A DNA stretch of 60,000 nt from Polytrichum commune (lineage: Eukaryota; Streptophyta; Polytrichopsida; Polytrichales; Polytrichaceae): NCBI GenBank assembly GCA_950295325.1, contig OX485804.1, positions 4,528,001-4,588,000 on the forward strand, read 5' to 3'. Position numbers and translations under genes: made by a program. The notes under the pieces are model-generated. The model searched no databases. It was given only the letters and a program-made list of their open reading frames with translations, and was not told the DNA's origin. Shown one piece after another: positions 10,821 through 22,256 of this stretch. How positions within the stretch are numbered: the stretch's first letter is position 1; every line of letters starts with the position of its first letter.

Positions 10821-12239
10821 AGTGCACGCCGATGCGGGGCCCAAATGTCAAGGTTGGAGCAGCTCCAACAAGGTAGGTAGCAAGGCAAGTGCTTGTGCGT
10901 CCATATGTACAGACTCACCAAGGTAGGAAGGAAAGGCAGGCAAGTAGTTGCAGGCAGGTAGCTGATGACACAGCGCCAAAGCCTGAAGCTAGTTGACTGC
11001 TTGCTTGCTTGCTTGCTGGAGACTAGAAATGCTGGCAGTGGCATGCAATCCGCACCCTGAGCCATTCAATCCCTGCTTCCAATTCAACCTGCCGGATTCC
11101 GATTCACCCTATACCCACAATATCTGTTCAATTTGCCCTTTGAAGGCGCACTCCTTAGTAGCCATACATCTTTCCAGCCATAGCTTGGAGGCACTTCGAC
11201 TTTCTTGAGGATTTTCAATCAGTCTCATTTGTGTTGATTTCATTTGTTCTGCCTTCTGGCAGACCGTTTGTGCTCCTGACAATGCGAATGATCCATTTGT
11301 GAGCCATGTGGATCACCTTGAACTACTAGCCAATTCGACCATTTTTGTAATTTTTTTTGCCAAACAGGGTGTCGGATTTTGGCCTCCTTGAGATTGTGGT
11401 GTGCAATGACAAAATTGCAATGTATACGTGGTTCTCTTCTTTATTGTAAGATACAGAGGCCTCAAAGCAACACTTCAGAAGAAGAAAATTGCTATTTCAA
11501 GAAGGTTAAGTAGTTTAATTTTCTTTCAAAAAATTTCATAAGTTATCAAATCTATATAGAGTTTATTAAAAAAAATTAAAATTTTTAAAAATCATATGCA
11601 ATCTACAAAAATTCTCAAAGTCGTCTCAAGGAAAGAGCCTTGTATTCTCAACTAGGGGGGTCCATTTATTTTGGATTGCTAAGTGAGAATCACCACAAAA
11701 TTAGCCTTATTATAGGTAAGGATATTTTATTAAATGAAGATGTTGTCCCCCTTTTGTGGAACAATTTTTACCCCACCTCATTGAGCAGATAGAACCATGA
11801 TTAGCCATTGTGATTGGCCAAAGTTGGTGCTATTCTGAAAGAATTCTTGCATCCTTCTTGCACTGCTATTATGATGGCCGAAGTGGTGCTAGGTGTTACT
11901 TAATGCCGCATAAGATTAATTTCTTTTAGCAATGGCTTACTTGATGGCATCGTTGCACTCACTTGTTGACGGCTTAAGGATTTAAAAAGGTGTCTCCAAA
12001 GGGAAGGCGTTACTGTAAGACCTCAATACCTTAACCACATTGTGTGTGTGTGGGTGTGTTTTTGAAAAACAATTATGGGTTAAGTTTTATATAATGTAAA
12101 CTACAACTCAAAATTGCTCCAAATTCTTACCATGTGTTTGGTGTTTTCCTTTTTACAAAGGAATTTTACGCAAAGCAACCATTGCTTACGTTTTCTTCAT
12201 CGCGACATCAAGTCCATTCTTCTTTACTTTCACAAGTTT
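10821..12239. other. Intergenic DNA, nothing recognised
   Basis: Holds a short GCTT repeat near 11003-11020 and frames of up to about 80 codons with no recognisable product. The part at 11040-11410 is less AT-rich than its surroundings and could be a gene remnant, but no family was recognised. Confidence 0.4.
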
Positions 12240-12526
12240 CACATCCACCACCCAAAGTCCAACTTATGCACGGGGGAGGATCGACATAGCTATGTCATGG
12301 GTTTGGTATATTCCGGGCTCTTGGGTGCCGGAATGTGCTTGCCAAACCGCCTTGGCCCCCTCCCCAACTCCCTCTTCATGTGCATGAGGGTGTGCCCCCA
12401 CCATTGGAGAAGCACATTCCAGTTTGAAAGCCCGATGCCATTTCCAGTCACGACATGCAAGATCACATTTGTTGGGGCACGAAACCGAGCTCCTAGATTC
12501 CAACTCCACCACTTGTGGAGCCGGAG

Positions 12527-13648
12527 ATTACCGGCAGTGCTCAAAATTGAAGCCCTCATATGAATTTCATTTTGAAGGGCTCTGAAATTTCAGCATTGCA
12601 ATTGAAGGGCATATCTAAATCTAGGACGTCAATGGAAAATTTTCAAAGAAATATTAAAATTATATTAAAATTATGCATGATTTGCATGGTACATGCTTCT
12701 AGTACAATGAAATAATGGAGAATCAACTATCTAACTCCACCTCTTGAAGTGACAATGCCCTACGCTTGTTGGTTACTGTAGCGGTTTTCCAAGTGTCAAA
12801 AATGCCATTCCAATCCATAAATTCAACTCCCAAACTGTTTAGGCTAACCCTCATCAATGCATCAAGTGTGTCAAGGTTTAGGCATGTTCTCCTTTCGCTC
12901 TTAACCCAATTCTGCTTTGAAAAACCACGCTCACAAACAGCAGTGCTAGTAGGGATCACAAGTATGGCTTGCCATAGCGACATTAGGGTTGGCCAATTGA
13001 TCTTAAACTCTCGGTCACGGCTACAAAAAACCCAATCTTCATGCATACTTCGGTGTTGACAAGTTGAAGATAACATCTCCACAAATTCGAGCAACTCCGC
13101 ATTGGCTTGATCAACAAGAACAAAGCTCCACTTGAAATGTGTCACCAACCGGTTCAACCATTGCTCAGTTAAAGTGCCTCGATCCAATGCATCCATGGGA
13201 TAGTGTTTTGGGCTGAAAAGCATGGCCGCATTAAAAATGGGCAAGTCGGGGAAGCGATCATTTAGTGAGTCAATAACCTTTTGGACGTATAGTCTACCAA
13301 GGGTGATGCAATCCTCCAACGAGCCCCCTACATCACACCCGGGCATAGAGTCATAGTGCAAAGTATGCACTTTCTCACAACCAAACCTATCAACATACAA
13401 TTCCCATCTGGACTAATTCCCATCTGGATCTGAGATCTGGAGCCCAAAGTTAGACAGCCGGAATTAAACGGCTACTTGAGATGATGAACAGTACTTGAAG
13501 GGTACTATTTATCCAGCACTTCAAGTGAAGGGAGCACTTAGACATGAGGATTATGTTTTGAAGGGTTGTTTTCCTTGAGGTATTTTTTGAAGTCCCAAAA
13601 CCCATTTGAAGGGCACTGAAGACTTCAATTTTGAGCACTGATTACCGG
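12527..13648 (-). mobile_element. Internally deleted hAT element 1 (12535-13640) with perfect 8-bp target duplication
   Basis: The target duplication ATTACCGG is at 12527-12534 and 13641-13648. Perfect 18-bp terminal inverted repeats, CAGTGCTCAAAATTGAAG at 12535-12552 and its complement at 13623-13640, bound a 1,106-bp element. TTGAAGGGC-like motifs are repeated near both ends, as expected of transposase-binding subterminal repeats. Only the C-terminal end of the transposase remains. The intact repeats and duplication imply a fairly young insertion. Confidence 0.92.
12723..13400 (-). pseudogene. hAT transposase C-terminal fragment with an open frame (225 aa)
   Basis: The frame encodes the C-terminal part of a hAT transposase of the DUF4371 / ZNF862-like clade. 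The hAT dimerisation domain is recognisable at about residues 135-205, including PTSTAVCERGFSKQNWVKSE and a following LDTLDALMRVSL helix. The N-terminal zinc finger and most of the RNase H-like catalytic domain are absent, so it cannot catalyse transposition. Unlike the relatives at 43770-43951 and 45440-46990, it has no internal stop or frameshift over 225 codons. A near-tandem duplication of AATTCCCATCTGGA lies just upstream of the first Met (about 13400-13428). It could encode a dimerising, catalytically dead protein, or simply be too young to have decayed. Confidence 0.85.
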
Positions 13649-14175
13649 AGTTGTGCCCCCCTTACTTGCCATGTTCTCCAAACTTTGATTCGTCATCTGT
13701 GCCTTTGTTGATGACGGGTGGATCTCGTCCACATTGGATGGCTTGGATTGTCGCGGTAGCTGTGGGACCCGCAAAGCATCTTGTGATGGGCGGTGGGTCC
13801 CACGTCCAGTGAGTGGGCCATGGTACAATTTTTGACGAAGAGGTTGACCACCTGGCAAGTTTTTCGTCAAGTAAAGAGGAGATTTCATAGTCGGGAATCG
13901 AACCGCCAACCTCCTCCTTGAGATTTGGGTATCTCCCCACCATCATCCGGTGGTTTAGGGTCGTCTCGGGCCTAGAGGATTACATTGTCACGGGGCCTTG
14001 TCTTCACCCCCTCCCTACTCCAACCTTGACGAGGTCCACATGTTTGAGGTGGACCAGATGCACTTGTACAAGGTTTCCGGAAGTGGGTGAAATTCCCCCA
14101 TGGTTGGGTTCTTTGCAAGAAAAACACCTAGCCACCTTCAAGGCACCACTATAGCCACATTCATGCCTTGGTGTA

Positions 14176-14444
14176 TTTGGTATTGGAAGTCAATAAGACT
14201 AGAGATGAGAATGCACAAGCAACATCACATATACATAGGCATATGAACAATGCTTGGAGTGAGGTGGTCATCCTCACCCCTTGCCTTGCGCTTTATTGCT
14301 CAATTTCAACTTTGTTCTCATAAACAATATGGGATAAATATTCTCCCATTATGGACCAACCTTGTAGGCTTATTACAAACTTATTCTTCTAGTATTACAT
14401 TTCTATGACTACGAATAATCTAGTGTTCAACCTTCAACATTTGG
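14176..14444 (-). mobile_element. Copia solo LTR (14181-14439) with 5-bp target duplication
   Basis: The 259-bp LTR is flanked by TTTGG at 14176-14180 and 14440-14444. Read on the minus strand it runs from TGTTGAAGGTTGAACAC to CTTCCAATA. It aligns over most of its length to the LTR at 57550-57819, sharing blocks such as GAACAATG-TTGGAGT, AACAATATGGGATAA and ACTACGA-CAATCTA. No internal retrotransposon sequence flanks it, so it is a solo LTR left by recombination. Confidence 0.88.
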
Positions 14445-14998
14445 ACCACAGATAATGATCTCCAACTGTCTTTGTCTCACACCAATAGATGTTATGTGGT
14501 TCACATTCAATATTGACTTTGGTCTTATTCTAATGATATGGATTTTAGTTTTGTGATATTTAGAGTAATATGTACAAATTGAAAATAATAAATATATGCA
14601 TACATACATACATATTGTTTGGATTTTCCATTGTATTCTTGAGATTGTTTACTTTGTATTTAACTTGGACATAAGTCTATTTGGATTCATGCATGAATTT
14701 GATATGATTTCAATTTCCACTATGATGTACACTACATCGTAAAACTACTCAAATATGGTTGTTGGTTCAATATATAAATTGGCTTTTGTTACAAGTACGT
14801 GTTTCATAATTTGTAAGTTACAACTTTGAGTGGACCCTATATATGAAGTTTTTCAAAATATGGGAGTGACCCCTCCCCCACACGTGGGTGCATGGCTAGG
14901 TGTGAATCTAAGAATAAACACCAAAAGGACATGTGTTGAAAAGAAATTGGACTACGTGCTCAAAGCATGTTAGCCATTCTAGATGCAGTAGTCAACAT

Positions 14999-15020
14999 TT
15001 TTTTTTTTTTGAGGGGGGGG
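14999..15020. repeat. Poly-T then poly-G tract
   Basis: A T run of about 13 is followed by GA and a G run of about 8. Confidence 0.9.
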
Positions 15021-15189
15021 CAGAGGGTGGCAATATGATCAGTTAATAACTCATAGAATCTTCACTTTGATAATGAATAGGACAAGATTTGAAAAAATGA
15101 GGACAGTGGCTATGGACATGATTGGTATTTGCCATTGATTGTATGTTTCATATTCTATGAGAAGTGGCTAGGGTCAATAACCCATCTCT

Positions 15190-15366
15190 TTGAGTTGGCC
15201 CCTGTCAACACTTCACCTTGTATTTCCCATCAAGGTGAAAATGTAATCAATTACATTATAGCTTGTATGTCCTTTGTGTAGAGAAGGTGACCCGGGAATT
15301 AGCATCATGAGCCTTGAATTAGTTACGGGGGATCTACTTGAGATGAGATTATCACAAATAGATAGT

Positions 15367-15399
<33 letters not shown>

Positions 15400-15490
15400 T
15401 AGGGAGGGGGGGGGGGGGGGTCGTGTTCTTACTAGGCCCCTTTACCTTGGATAATGAGTTGGATGTCTAGCCATGGGCACAAGAAGTGGG
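15190..15490. repeat. Dispersed repeat, partner at 9370-9600
   Basis: Shares ordered blocks with 9370-9600 (see that entry). The copy here is interrupted by a (GT)n and poly-G expansion at 15367-15420. Confidence 0.55.
15367..15420. repeat. (GT)n microsatellite and poly-G run
   Basis: A GT-rich run of about 16 units, then TTAGGGA and about 15 G residues. It expands a segment that is absent from the partner repeat at 9370-9600. Confidence 0.9.
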
Positions 15491-17043
15491 TGTAGAGAGA
15501 AAAATGCCCATTTAAGACCCACTTACCTCACGAGACAATTCCAAATCTAATCTAAAGGGGGGAAAGAATAAAATAAAAATGTTTGTGGGTTGGAAGTGCT
15601 ACAATAGAGCAACACATGTATTATCTTATTCATGGCAACATTTAATAAAATTGATAATATTATAAAACAACAATGTCTCTTCTCCCATATTGAGTGACTC
15701 AACTTACCTTTGTTATCGAGTGATATTATCCAATCATTCACTAGCTTTGAGCACCACACTAATATATGAATTTATAGTAGAGATGCCTATTCTTGATTAG
15801 GACCCCATCGACAATCTATAGGTACCATAATTTCAATTAGGTTCAGACTAATCTTTGATCAAGCTAGAATCAATAGTGCCATGACACATGTCATGCTTTT
15901 GAGTGCTAAAGTGAGAAGAAACAAGCGGTTAAAATGAACAATTACGGCACACTCTTGACATTGGTAATATGTTCAAGCCAACTTTTGGCTTCAAAAATTC
16001 ACAACGTTTTCAATTTAAGGAATACAATTACCAAAAAAATTGAAGTCCTCCTGATTTTTATCTTCCTACATGCGAAAATATAGCAATGCCTTATACTTCT
16101 CCAAATATGGCATGGACTCTCTTAAGTGGTCAATTTTAGGCGCCTCTACTATAGGTTGACATCGCAAATAGATTGACTCTTTACCTATGCAAATCACCTT
16201 GGGTCAAAACCATATCACAAAATTTTATAACTTTGTTTACTTGTTCGTATAGCAACCGTGATAAAAATAAAAATAAAATGTGGAACATCAATAGTAAATA
16301 TGTGCATGTCAGCCAAATTGCACATATCAATGCCCACACTAATTTATTGGTATTCCACATTATTTTAGGTATATATTATCACAATCAAAAACACACTAAC
16401 TATTTTTAGCATATATTGCTATCGGGATGAATAAATAAATAAATATTACAAATTTTAGTGATATGTAAAGGTCCTTGTCAAGGAAACTCCACTTAAATTT
16501 GGAGAACGGGAATTTGGTATTGTACAAGGGGAGGGAGGGTTTAAGTATCTTGCAACAAACACACACTTGTGTTAGCTACTAAAACCTAGAATGGTGTCCT
16601 TATTTTGAGCACATACTTCAATATCATTATAACATATGTCTTTTTGGTGTTTGTTCTTAACATACAACCCTTGCCATATGACTCTCACATACCTCAATGC
16701 AAATAGATCATTACGATCATACCTACCGGTGTAAAATGCAAGTATTTTACATTCTATGCTAGGTGACTATTTTTTTTCATGGTAGTATGATGTGGCACAT
16801 GACGAAAGAAAATAAGGAAACATGAATGGATGATTATCATGACATCACGTAAAGTTTATGGGTGGTTTTCAAAATTCTATTGTTCCTACATGACAATTTG
16901 CCTTTGGAAGTTTGTGATGATGGGCCACAATGGTGACTTATAAACTTTGTACCTACGCTATGTTTTCTTTCTTTGGAGATTTCACAAGTGCAAATACTTA
17001 CCTTCCCATAGACCCCACATATGGATCCACATCCCAATATGAT

Positions 17044-17658
17044 GATTGTTCGGGGAAGATATTGGGCATAATCGGGGTCGGTTCCCAAGTCCCAAGTCCC
17101 ACTCATGTTAGCAAATCCCAACATAGAAGCAAAGTCCCAACTTGTGAGCCTTAACTAACCACTAAAATATGGTTAAATATCATTCAAGTCAAATCTTGGT
17201 TATATTAGCACAAATATTCGCGGGACTCGGGTTGAGTGTTGGGTCTAGCTTTTGGCTCAACCCAACTTGCAACACAAGTCCCAAGCCTCACCTCCAAAGG
17301 TGTTGCCATGTAGGCATCCATGTCATTGTTGGGACTTAGGACTTGGGACCCTGTGTGAAGTGCATAGTAAGTCCCAACTTCCATGCTCTCAACGGTTTAG
17401 ATTGCATGGATTGACCTCCAGTGATTTGGGACTTAGGACTTGGGACCCTGTGTGAACCGGTCCCTAGTCACAATCGCGTGTCTCCAAGTCGAACCGGTTA
17501 CATGTTGTGATCTTTCGGGTTTTCTTTATTCATTTGAAGTAAATTCTATAGATTCCTCTTAATTGATGGGTGATTCTCTAAAGCCTCGAACCTCAACCGG
17601 TTATTTCTCAAATTCAACCGGTTTATTTGTAACTACACTAAATGTCCATCCTCGAAAG
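17044..17658 (+). mobile_element. hAT-type MITE of the AACCGGTT family, split by another MITE
   Basis: The left terminus GATTGTTCGGGGAAGATATT then GGGCATAATC matches the family start (CAGTG..CGGGGAGATTTTTGGGCATAATC). After the nested MITE at 17074-17464 the rest of the family sequence resumes: CCAAGTCGAACCGGTTACATG, then TTCTATAGATTCCTCT, then AACCGGTTATTTCTCAAATT. The last 25 bp are diverged, so the right end is approximate. Confidence 0.75.
17074..17464. mobile_element. MITE nested inside the AACCGGTT-family MITE
   Basis: The left end GGTCGGTTCCCAAGTCCCAA pairs with the reverse complement of the right end (GGGACCGGTTCACACAGGGT followed by CCCAAGTCCTAAGTCCC), with an insertion of about 10 bp in one arm. 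The right arm's GGGACTTAGGACTTGGGACC block also occurs internally at about 17333. About 390 bp, non-coding. The superfamily is not resolved because no clean target duplication was seen. Its position inside the older element is clear from the interrupted alignment. Confidence 0.7.
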
Positions 17659-18160
17659 GGGAGAGTAGTATTGTCCCAGTGGCCATCGGGTTCATTGGCA
17701 TTACGAACGGACACTTTATTCACGCCGGCCCCTTGTTAAAAGGGACCGGAGTTTCTCTCTTTCTCTCTCTCTCTCTGATACTTAGTGTAACTTACTATTT
17801 AGAATTAAGCAATGCTATAATGGTTTGTTGTACACCTCTCTTTTTTTAACCAACAAAGGTGACGAAATGGTTGTTTGGACATTGTAGAACATCAACATCT
17901 TTAATGGTAAAAGATAAAGGAATGTGTAACTCCGAATAGTAATTGACACTAAATTAACATATTTGTGTAGTGGCCGGTTTCCCATTATTGATTTTGATTT
18001 TGCAAATTGCTTTCTTTGGCAATTGTGTCCCAGTTGCACCTTGGGGTCCATGCACCCCTAGTACACTCTTATTCTGGTTAGTACTGATATTTAGGTAGCG
18101 GGCACAATAAATAAGAGTGGACCGCACTCATATGAGTGTGGAATGGGCTTTGACCGCAAA
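17659..18160. other. Intergenic DNA with a (CT)n run
   Basis: A (CT)n run lies at about 17755-17777. Nothing else recognised. Confidence 0.5.
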
Positions 18161-19284
18161 CGGTAGACGGTGCTAAAACCATCACTTTCACTTTATGGAC
18201 AATCAACATGGGATTCTTAAAGTATGTCTTATTTGAGTTATGGATGCAAAAGCTACAAGGGTTCAAAATGTTATTAATAGGCAATCCAAAACCAACACGA
18301 GAGCTCGATGTTAACCCTTGAAGAACTAATCAACCACAAGTGGGTAGCATGTGTTTCTTGAAGTAAATTTAGAGGTATTGACCAAGTCTTCTTTTTATTA
18401 TGTTTTTTTTCCCTCACTTGTAGTCATTTATTTTCTAAGCCACATTTGTGTATCGGTTCGTAAGAATTTACTATCTACAATTCTCTATAAAATTTAAAGT
18501 GCTCAAACATCAACTATTCTCCTTTGTTACAAAATTTGATATTTGGCATAATAGTTATTGCCATCTTTCACCTCATGACATAACCCATGGTTTTAACCAT
18601 CCAAACACATTTTACTCAATTTTGATGATACATATATATATATGTACTGTAGATATTTATTTTCATTCAAAATAATAAAATTAATTGAATTACAAAGATT
18701 CGTTCATAGCTATCTTGACTCCAATCACGTAGATGTAGTTTACAAACAGTCCTTGACATAACCCTTTTGAATGTCACCTCTAAATTGGGTCACTAAGCCA
18801 CACTTTATATAGCACATCTTTGATATAGGTTATACCTTGTTGTCTTGTAGGCATTCAAGAGCTCATGGACATTCTCAAACAAATACCATAGCTCTCTAGC
18901 AACTTGGGCACCTTTCTGCCATTAATTAATTAAAGTATGAAAGTAAGTTAGGCAACCCAAAAAAATCATATTCTAAAATTGGAAACATTCATAAAGTAAT
19001 TTAAAATAAGTTAGACATTCATCCAAGTCATTTCTATAATACATGGATGGTTTTCCTAATTTAATCTATGGTGGCTACGATTAACCTAAACACTTCTCTT
19101 AACATTATTATGATTTTAGGTACTCTTTAAATATTATTTCTTTTATGGACTCTCAACAAAATTAATTTATCAAAAAATTAGGCTCCTTTAAAACTAATTA
19201 TTTGGTGCTCAAGCTGCTAGAGAGCCACGGTATGTACTTATTGTGCAAGTTATGGGTGGGTGTCGGTTTTAGCACCATCTACCT
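18161..19284. mobile_element. Non-coding TIR element of the GGTAGANGGTGCTAAA family
   Basis: GGTAGACGGTGCTAAAACC at 18162-18180 and GGTTTTAGCACCATCTACC at 19265-19283 are inverted with 18 of 19 bases matching. The same terminus bounds the shorter element at 28365-28706. TA follows the right end, but the left flank is AA, so a mariner-type TA duplication is only suggested. The 1.1 kb between has no recognisable transposase. Confidence 0.55.
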
Positions 19285-20499
19285 TAGTCCTAACTTATCA
19301 GTTTGTCATTAAATATATTTACCAACATTACCTCACCAACCCCAAATCATGCACGAAGTTGTCATTTTCCTTGTGCCACCGATGTTCAACTATTAGAAAC
19401 AAAAATGATACAATTTCATACTCATAATTCAACAATACTAAACCATATCATTCTTCCTCACGATACGCATTATTTTTCTGCGATGAAATCAATGTAGTAC
19501 ACATTCATACACATTACACTAGATATACCAATTAGTGGGGTGGTACTAATTCAAGTCACAGAAAAATCTCAAAGTTACTGAGGGTTGAAGTTGCTTTTGA
19601 ACGACACTAAATTCATGATTACGGTAAATTCTATGCTCATTTACCATAGATTTCAAGAAAATTAGTGCGTGGCACATGCTTGTAAGTGAATAGTGCCAAG
19701 TGTCAATACTTTAATCCCAAGTGTTGACAGTTTCATGCCAAGTGCCAAGATGAACAACGTTTTCTAAATCTTTTTGGCAGCACTAATTCATAGCATGAAA
19801 GAATTTAGTATCACCTTCACTAATATCCCATCCTCACTAATTGATATATTTACTGTAATTATCTCAATGTTGGAATTGGTGATGACTTCAAAATTGTGAT
19901 CTACAACAATTTTGAAAATGTGAAGACTATTACATTAGTGTTATACACACAACTTGAAATAGAAGGTGACAAAACATAATAGATATTGCATCATTTGTGA
20001 TGTAAGCTGGGTACATTGTATTTTGTGTTCATCATTGTGCTTCCGATTTTCACCTCAATGAAGGTTATAAGTACAAATTAAGGAGCCTTGTAACTTAACA
20101 TTACCAAGCAATTACATGATGGTCTCCTTCCTAAGAGAGAGGTTACGTTCTAGATACTTTGATAACTCATAGTTGCTTGTCCCCATAAACGAGGAATTTT
20201 GAAAATAAAGGATAATTATGCTCATGTGATGCTTGGTCCCATTGAATGTAATTGAGGAGTTGTGTAATGTTACAACTGCATGTGGGTTCAATAACATAGC
20301 ATTATTGAGCCCTAGCATTATGCTCTTTTTTAGTTAAAAAATTCTATATAGGTTTAGCCTAGAATGCATGATTGAGAACTAAAACAAGGCCTATATGTAT
20401 GTGCACCGATGTGGAGGGGCCGTACATGCTCAAGTAGAGGCCACATATGCCCAAAACCGGAGGTTTTCCTCAAAAAGTGGTCTTCAATCAGAGAGGTGA
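19285..20499. other. AT-rich intergenic DNA, nothing recognised
   Basis: Contains a locally repeated GTGCCAAGTGTCA-type motif at about 19690-19752. No coding or bounded element supported. Confidence 0.5.
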
Positions 20500-20930
20500 A
20501 ACTGGGTGGTTTGCAATTTGTGGTCAAGGGGAGGGTACACACGTTCAAAAACACTGGTGTTGAGACGGAGTTTGGTAAGCCGAGGTAGAAAGAATTCATG
20601 CCTTGACATTAGCCTAACTTCAAGGAGTTGGGTTTTAAGGTCGGTCCTTCTTTTTTTGGTTAAAACCATCTGATTTCATCTCCAATCCAAGATGGTGTTT
20701 TGCAAGGCTTAACACCTCCGTTTTTTGTTTTTTTTGTTTTTTTTAAATATCATAGTTGGATACATTTGGTTTTAAACCAAAGAAGAGGGACCGACCTTGA
20801 AACCCAACTACTTGAAGTCAAGCACATGTCAAGGCCTAAATTCTTCTACCCCGGCTTACCAAACTATGTTTCGAAACCAATGTTTTTGAGTGTGTGTGGC
20901 CTCCCCTTCACACTACATGTGCAAATGAGC
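20500..20930. repeat. Long inverted repeat (arms about 165 bp) that can form a hairpin
   Basis: The reverse complement of 20500-20670 aligns to 20763-20930 through long blocks such as GGACCGACCTT-AAACCCAACT, TTGAAGT-A-GC, ATGTCAAGGC, and CGGCTTACCAAACT. The spacer of about 90 bp contains T-rich runs. Both arms keep the same open frame (minus strand in the left arm, plus in the right), giving similar peptides: MNSFYLGLPNSVSTPVFL versus KFFYPGLPNYVSKPMFL. This suggests an inverted duplication of an unidentified, possibly once-coding sequence. Confidence 0.85.
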
Positions 20931-21934
20931 CGCCATTTTTGTTATTTTAGTAACATGTGGTGGGTTGAAGAGCCACAAGGTCCCATACATTTCAAAGTTG
21001 ATCAATTAACCAAATTGACCAAAATACCAATTGAAAACATGTAAGATCCTATTTTACGTTCTTATTGGCTTACGTTCTTGTGGTCTAGTTATCTTCAAGC
21101 AATAAACTCCTACGAGGCAATGGGACGCAACAATAAAAAGGGAATGCCGTGGCTAAGAAGGCTAATGAAATGCACCAAGGGGTTGATTGAGGGGCCAAGC
21201 AGGCCCCTCTCAAAGCATGGCAACACACTTAGATGGCCCAAAGACAAACAATCGCAAAATACTCCACAATTTCAAGTGCCATTGGCTTAGGTAATATGGA
21301 TACCTAATTCATGGCCCACATGCTCAAATAATCATCAAATAGGGGAAATTTGCACCCTTCTACCAAAAGGACAACACACAAGATGGTGCAAAATGGTTGC
21401 TCCCTCATTTCAATTTCACCCAATAACACCAAAACGATACCCAATAATAATACTAACACCAATAATAATGGGTCAAACACCAATTACACCTTGGCCATAA
21501 AATGCAATTGAAAATGTAATTTTTTGAAGGGATTGGACAACACTCTCGCGTCCTACTTATAACCCTAATTTTATGCCTACCAATAAGGAGTAATTCTACA
21601 CCAATTGGAGCCGAAGCCCGGCGCAAATTTGGCAGTACTATAGCACTATACCATGCGCCAGGACTTTCAATTTCCGAGTACAAACCACCCACTCTAACAA
21701 TTGTACAAAGACCAAATTCGCCACAACAACCAACAACTTATAAGAAATTAATGAAGTAAAGACAACATCGCAAGATATCAAGAAAGGGCATTTAGAATCG
21801 CAACCAAAATACAAGAGAATCCCTACTCCCCCCCCCCCCCCCAAAGTAACAAGAGACAATGTTCACCTCTCCAATTGCCAAGAATTGAAGGAGGGGAAGA
21901 TGACCAAGCCCTCCTTGGTTTTTGGTTGCCGTCG
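20931..21934. other. Intergenic DNA, nothing recognised
   Basis: Includes a C run of about 13 at 21828-21842. No coding exon or element recognised. Confidence 0.5.
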
Positions 21935-22256
21935 CCGTTTTGGTTGCAGCGTTCGCCCTCGCTTGTCATGGTCATGGGTTTGCCCTTGCTTGTTTTGGTT
22001 GTGGGTTCGCCTTCGTGTTTTGATCGCAGTGTTCACCCTCGCTCATGATTGTGGGTTCACTCTCACTCCCCTAATTGTGGTGTTCGCCCTCACATCTTCA
22101 TTGCGGTGTTGCCCCTCTTGTCTTGATCGTGGTGTTTGCCCTCGCTTGTCCCGACCATGGTGTTCGCCTTGCTCTTAATTGCAGGTTTGCCTTCACTCTC
22201 TTGATTGTGGTATTTGCCCTCACTCGTCCTGATTGCGATGTTCGCCCTCACTTTAG
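21935..22256. repeat. Minisatellite, period about 25-30 bp, about 12 units
   Basis: Diverged tandem units share the pattern GTTCGCCCTCNCTTGTCNTGATNGTGGT. They run from the GCAGCGTTCGCCCTCGCTTG unit to the final GTTCGCCCTCACTTT. Open frames across it on both strands (Cys/Arg/Leu-rich on plus, Glu/Gly/Lys-rich on minus) follow from the repeat and are not evidence of a gene. Confidence 0.8.

Larger units (their letters stand above)
12240..14160 (-). repeat. Unidentified repeat split by a hAT element; contains a Pol III B-box
   Basis: The segments 12240-12534 and 13641-14160 were contiguous before the hAT at 12535-13640 inserted, because the 8-bp duplication joins them. On the minus strand there is an exact B-box GGTTCGATTCC (13894-13904), preceded by a CCTAAACCACCGG stretch that could be a weak A-box. 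This suggests a tRNA-derived SINE for at least part of it. The open frame of about 94 codons over the B-box has no recognised domain. Confidence 0.4.
14445..17043. other. AT-rich intergenic DNA
   Basis: No coding exons recognised. It contains the dispersed repeat at 15190-15490 and the simple repeats listed at 14999-15020 and 15367-15420. Otherwise unassignable. Confidence 0.5.
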
